Below are positions 5,407 through 6,429 of a stretch of 6,429 bases of DNA, in pieces. Origin of the DNA: Pseudomonadota bacterium. Its GTDB lineage: Bacteria > Pseudomonadota > Gammaproteobacteria > Burkholderiales > Burkholderiaceae_D. Made by a program: the position numbers and the translations under genes. The notes beneath the pieces are model-generated. The model made no database searches. It was given only the letters and a program-made list of their open reading frames with translations, and was not told the origin of the DNA. Position 1 is the stretch's first letter; each line of letters starts with the position of its first letter. The stretch covers positions 1 to 6,429 of the forward strand of contig JAEVZY010000213.1 in the NCBI GenBank assembly GCA_023392035.1, in the 5' to 3' direction.

Positions 5407-6429
5407 GGCTGGGTCGAAGCCAGCGCCGGCGCGCCGCCGCGCGCGGCCTGGCGCCTGGCCAGCCACAGGTGGCCCGAGGCATACACCACCGGCACGAACA
5501 GCAGGGTCGACACGGTGGCAAACAACAGGCCGCCGATCACGGCCCGGCCCAGCGGCGCGTTCTGTTCCGCGCCCTCGCCCAGGCCGAGCGCCATCGGCAC
5601 CATGCCGATGATCATGGCCAGCGCCGTCATCAGCACCGGACGGATACGGGTGGCGCCGGCTTCCAGCGCCGCCGCCAATGCCGTGACGCCGGCCGCCATG
5701 CGGTCGCGCGCGAAAGCCACCAGCAAGATACTGTTGGCGGTGGCCACACCCACCGTCATGATGGCGCCGGTCAGGGCCGGCACCGACAAGGTGGTGCCGG
5801 TGATGAACAGCATCCAGGCAATCCCGGCCAAGGCCGCCGGCAAGGCGGCAATCACGATGGCGGCGTCGATCCAGGACTGGAAGTTGACCACCACCAGCAG
5901 ATACACCAGCACGATGGCCATCGCCAGGCCGATCAACAGGCCGGCAAAGGAAGACTGCATGGTCTCGACCTGGCCGCGCACCACCAATTGGCTGCCACGC
6001 GGCAGTTTGGCGCGCATCGCTTCCACCTGCTTGTTCACCTGCTTGGCCACGCTGGCAAGGTCGGTACCGTGCACGCCCACGTAAATATCGATGGCCGGCG
6101 AGATGTTGTAGCGGCTGACCACCGCCTGACCCTTGCCGGGCTGCGCTTCGGCCAGGTTGCCCAGCAATTGCGCCGGCTGGCCGGCACTGGCAGCGCCGCC
6201 CGAGGCCACCGGGATATTCAGCAGCGCGTCCATGGAATCCACCCGGTATTGCGGCGCCTGCACCGCCACGTTGTAGACCACGCCGTTTTGCGGATTGAGC
6301 CAGAAGGCGGGCGCGGTCTGCGAGCTGCCGGAGAGCGCGATCAAGAGGTTCTGGCCGACGTTTTGCGCGGTCATGCCGATCTGCTGCAGGCGCGAACGAT
6401 CGACCTGCAGATCGACCGTCGGACTGTCC
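5400..6429 (-). CDS. RND efflux pump permease, C-terminal third (5' end outside window)
   Basis: This is the proton-driven inner-membrane pump of the tripartite system. The visible 342 residues begin inside the second periplasmic region (VDLQVDRSRLQQIG, then FWLNPQNGVVYNV, a docking/porter-type stretch) and run through the last five membrane helices. These are roughly SSFAGLLIGLAMAIVLVYLL (TM8), AAIVIAALPAALAGIAWMLF (TM9), LTGAIMTVGVATANSILLVA (TM10), RPVLMTALAMIIGMVPMAL (TM11) and GGLLFATVSTLLFVPVVYA (TM12). RIRPVLMT and GLGEGAEQNAPLG match the conserved RND block before TM12. RND pumps are usually about 1,000-1,100 residues, so about two thirds lies beyond the right edge. At the AcrB K940 position in TM10 this protein has Ala (GVATANS; codon 5736-5738). 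The pump precedes the adaptor, unlike acrAB or mexAB-oprM. It is HAE-like rather than CusA-like; substrate unknown. Confidence 0.94.
   Translation of the reverse strand, partial: DSPTVDLQVDRSRLQQIGMTAQNVGQNLLIALSGSSQTAPAFWLNPQNGVVYNVAVQAPQYRVDSMDALLNIPVASGGAASAGQPAQLLGNLAEAQPGKGQAVVSRYNISPAIDIYVGVHGTDLASVAKQVNKQVEAMRAKLPRGSQLVVRGQVETMQSSFAGLLIGLAMAIVLVYLLVVVNFQSWIDAAIVIAALPAALAGIAWMLFITGTTLSVPALTGAIMTVGVATANSILLVAFARDRMAAGVTALAAALEAGATRIRPVLMTALAMIIGMVPMALGLGEGAEQNAPLGRAVIGGLLFATVSTLLFVPVVYASGHLWLARRQAARGGAPALASTQPH

Noticed and set aside
4376..5611. 411-codon plus-strand open frame
   Set aside because: It is antisense to the adaptor gene and pump end, with no recognisable domain or matching ribosome binding site.

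Overview
The window looks like chromosomal DNA of a high-GC betaproteobacterium, most likely Burkholderiales and possibly Oxalobacteraceae-like. This rests on strong G/C preference at third codon positions, a short HPF of proteobacterial type, and an RND/adaptor/NodT efflux set. The genus is a guess and no marker gene here fixes it. Base composition and codon use look even throughout, with no transposase, integrase, tRNA or CRISPR array.

Layout, left to right. (1) Positions 1-279 hold the 3' end of a plus-strand ORF for a Ser/Gly/Met-rich low-complexity tail, followed by a good intrinsic terminator at 309-334. (2) A single-gene hpf unit lies at 420-758, away from its usual rpoN/ptsN neighbours. 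(3) A palindrome-rich spacer separates hpf from a convergent metallophosphoesterase gene (minus, 847-1602). (4) Across a 153-bp divergent spacer lies a nucleotidyltransferase-fold gene (plus, 1756-2568). (5) A perfect 13-bp hairpin at 2585-2614 separates that gene from a convergent minus-strand efflux operon. Read on the minus strand, the operon runs RND pump (3' part only, running off the right edge), periplasmic adaptor, then NodT-type outer-membrane lipoprotein.

The three efflux genes would build one tripartite pump spanning both membranes. Its substrate cannot be read from this fragment. HPF acts on idle ribosomes. The metallophosphoesterase and nucleotidyltransferase share a control region and have chemically opposed activities, but a functional link between them is only a hypothesis.

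The most unusual features are four tandem 11-bp repeats covering the pump stop codon and part of the pump-adaptor spacer, an alanine where AcrB-type pumps carry the TM10 proton-relay lysine, the off-locus hpf with a longer charged loop, the divergent phosphoesterase/nucleotidyltransferase pair, and the Met-rich SSMGGS repeat tail. I do not see a clearly new multi-gene system. Every gap between genes is under 300 bases.
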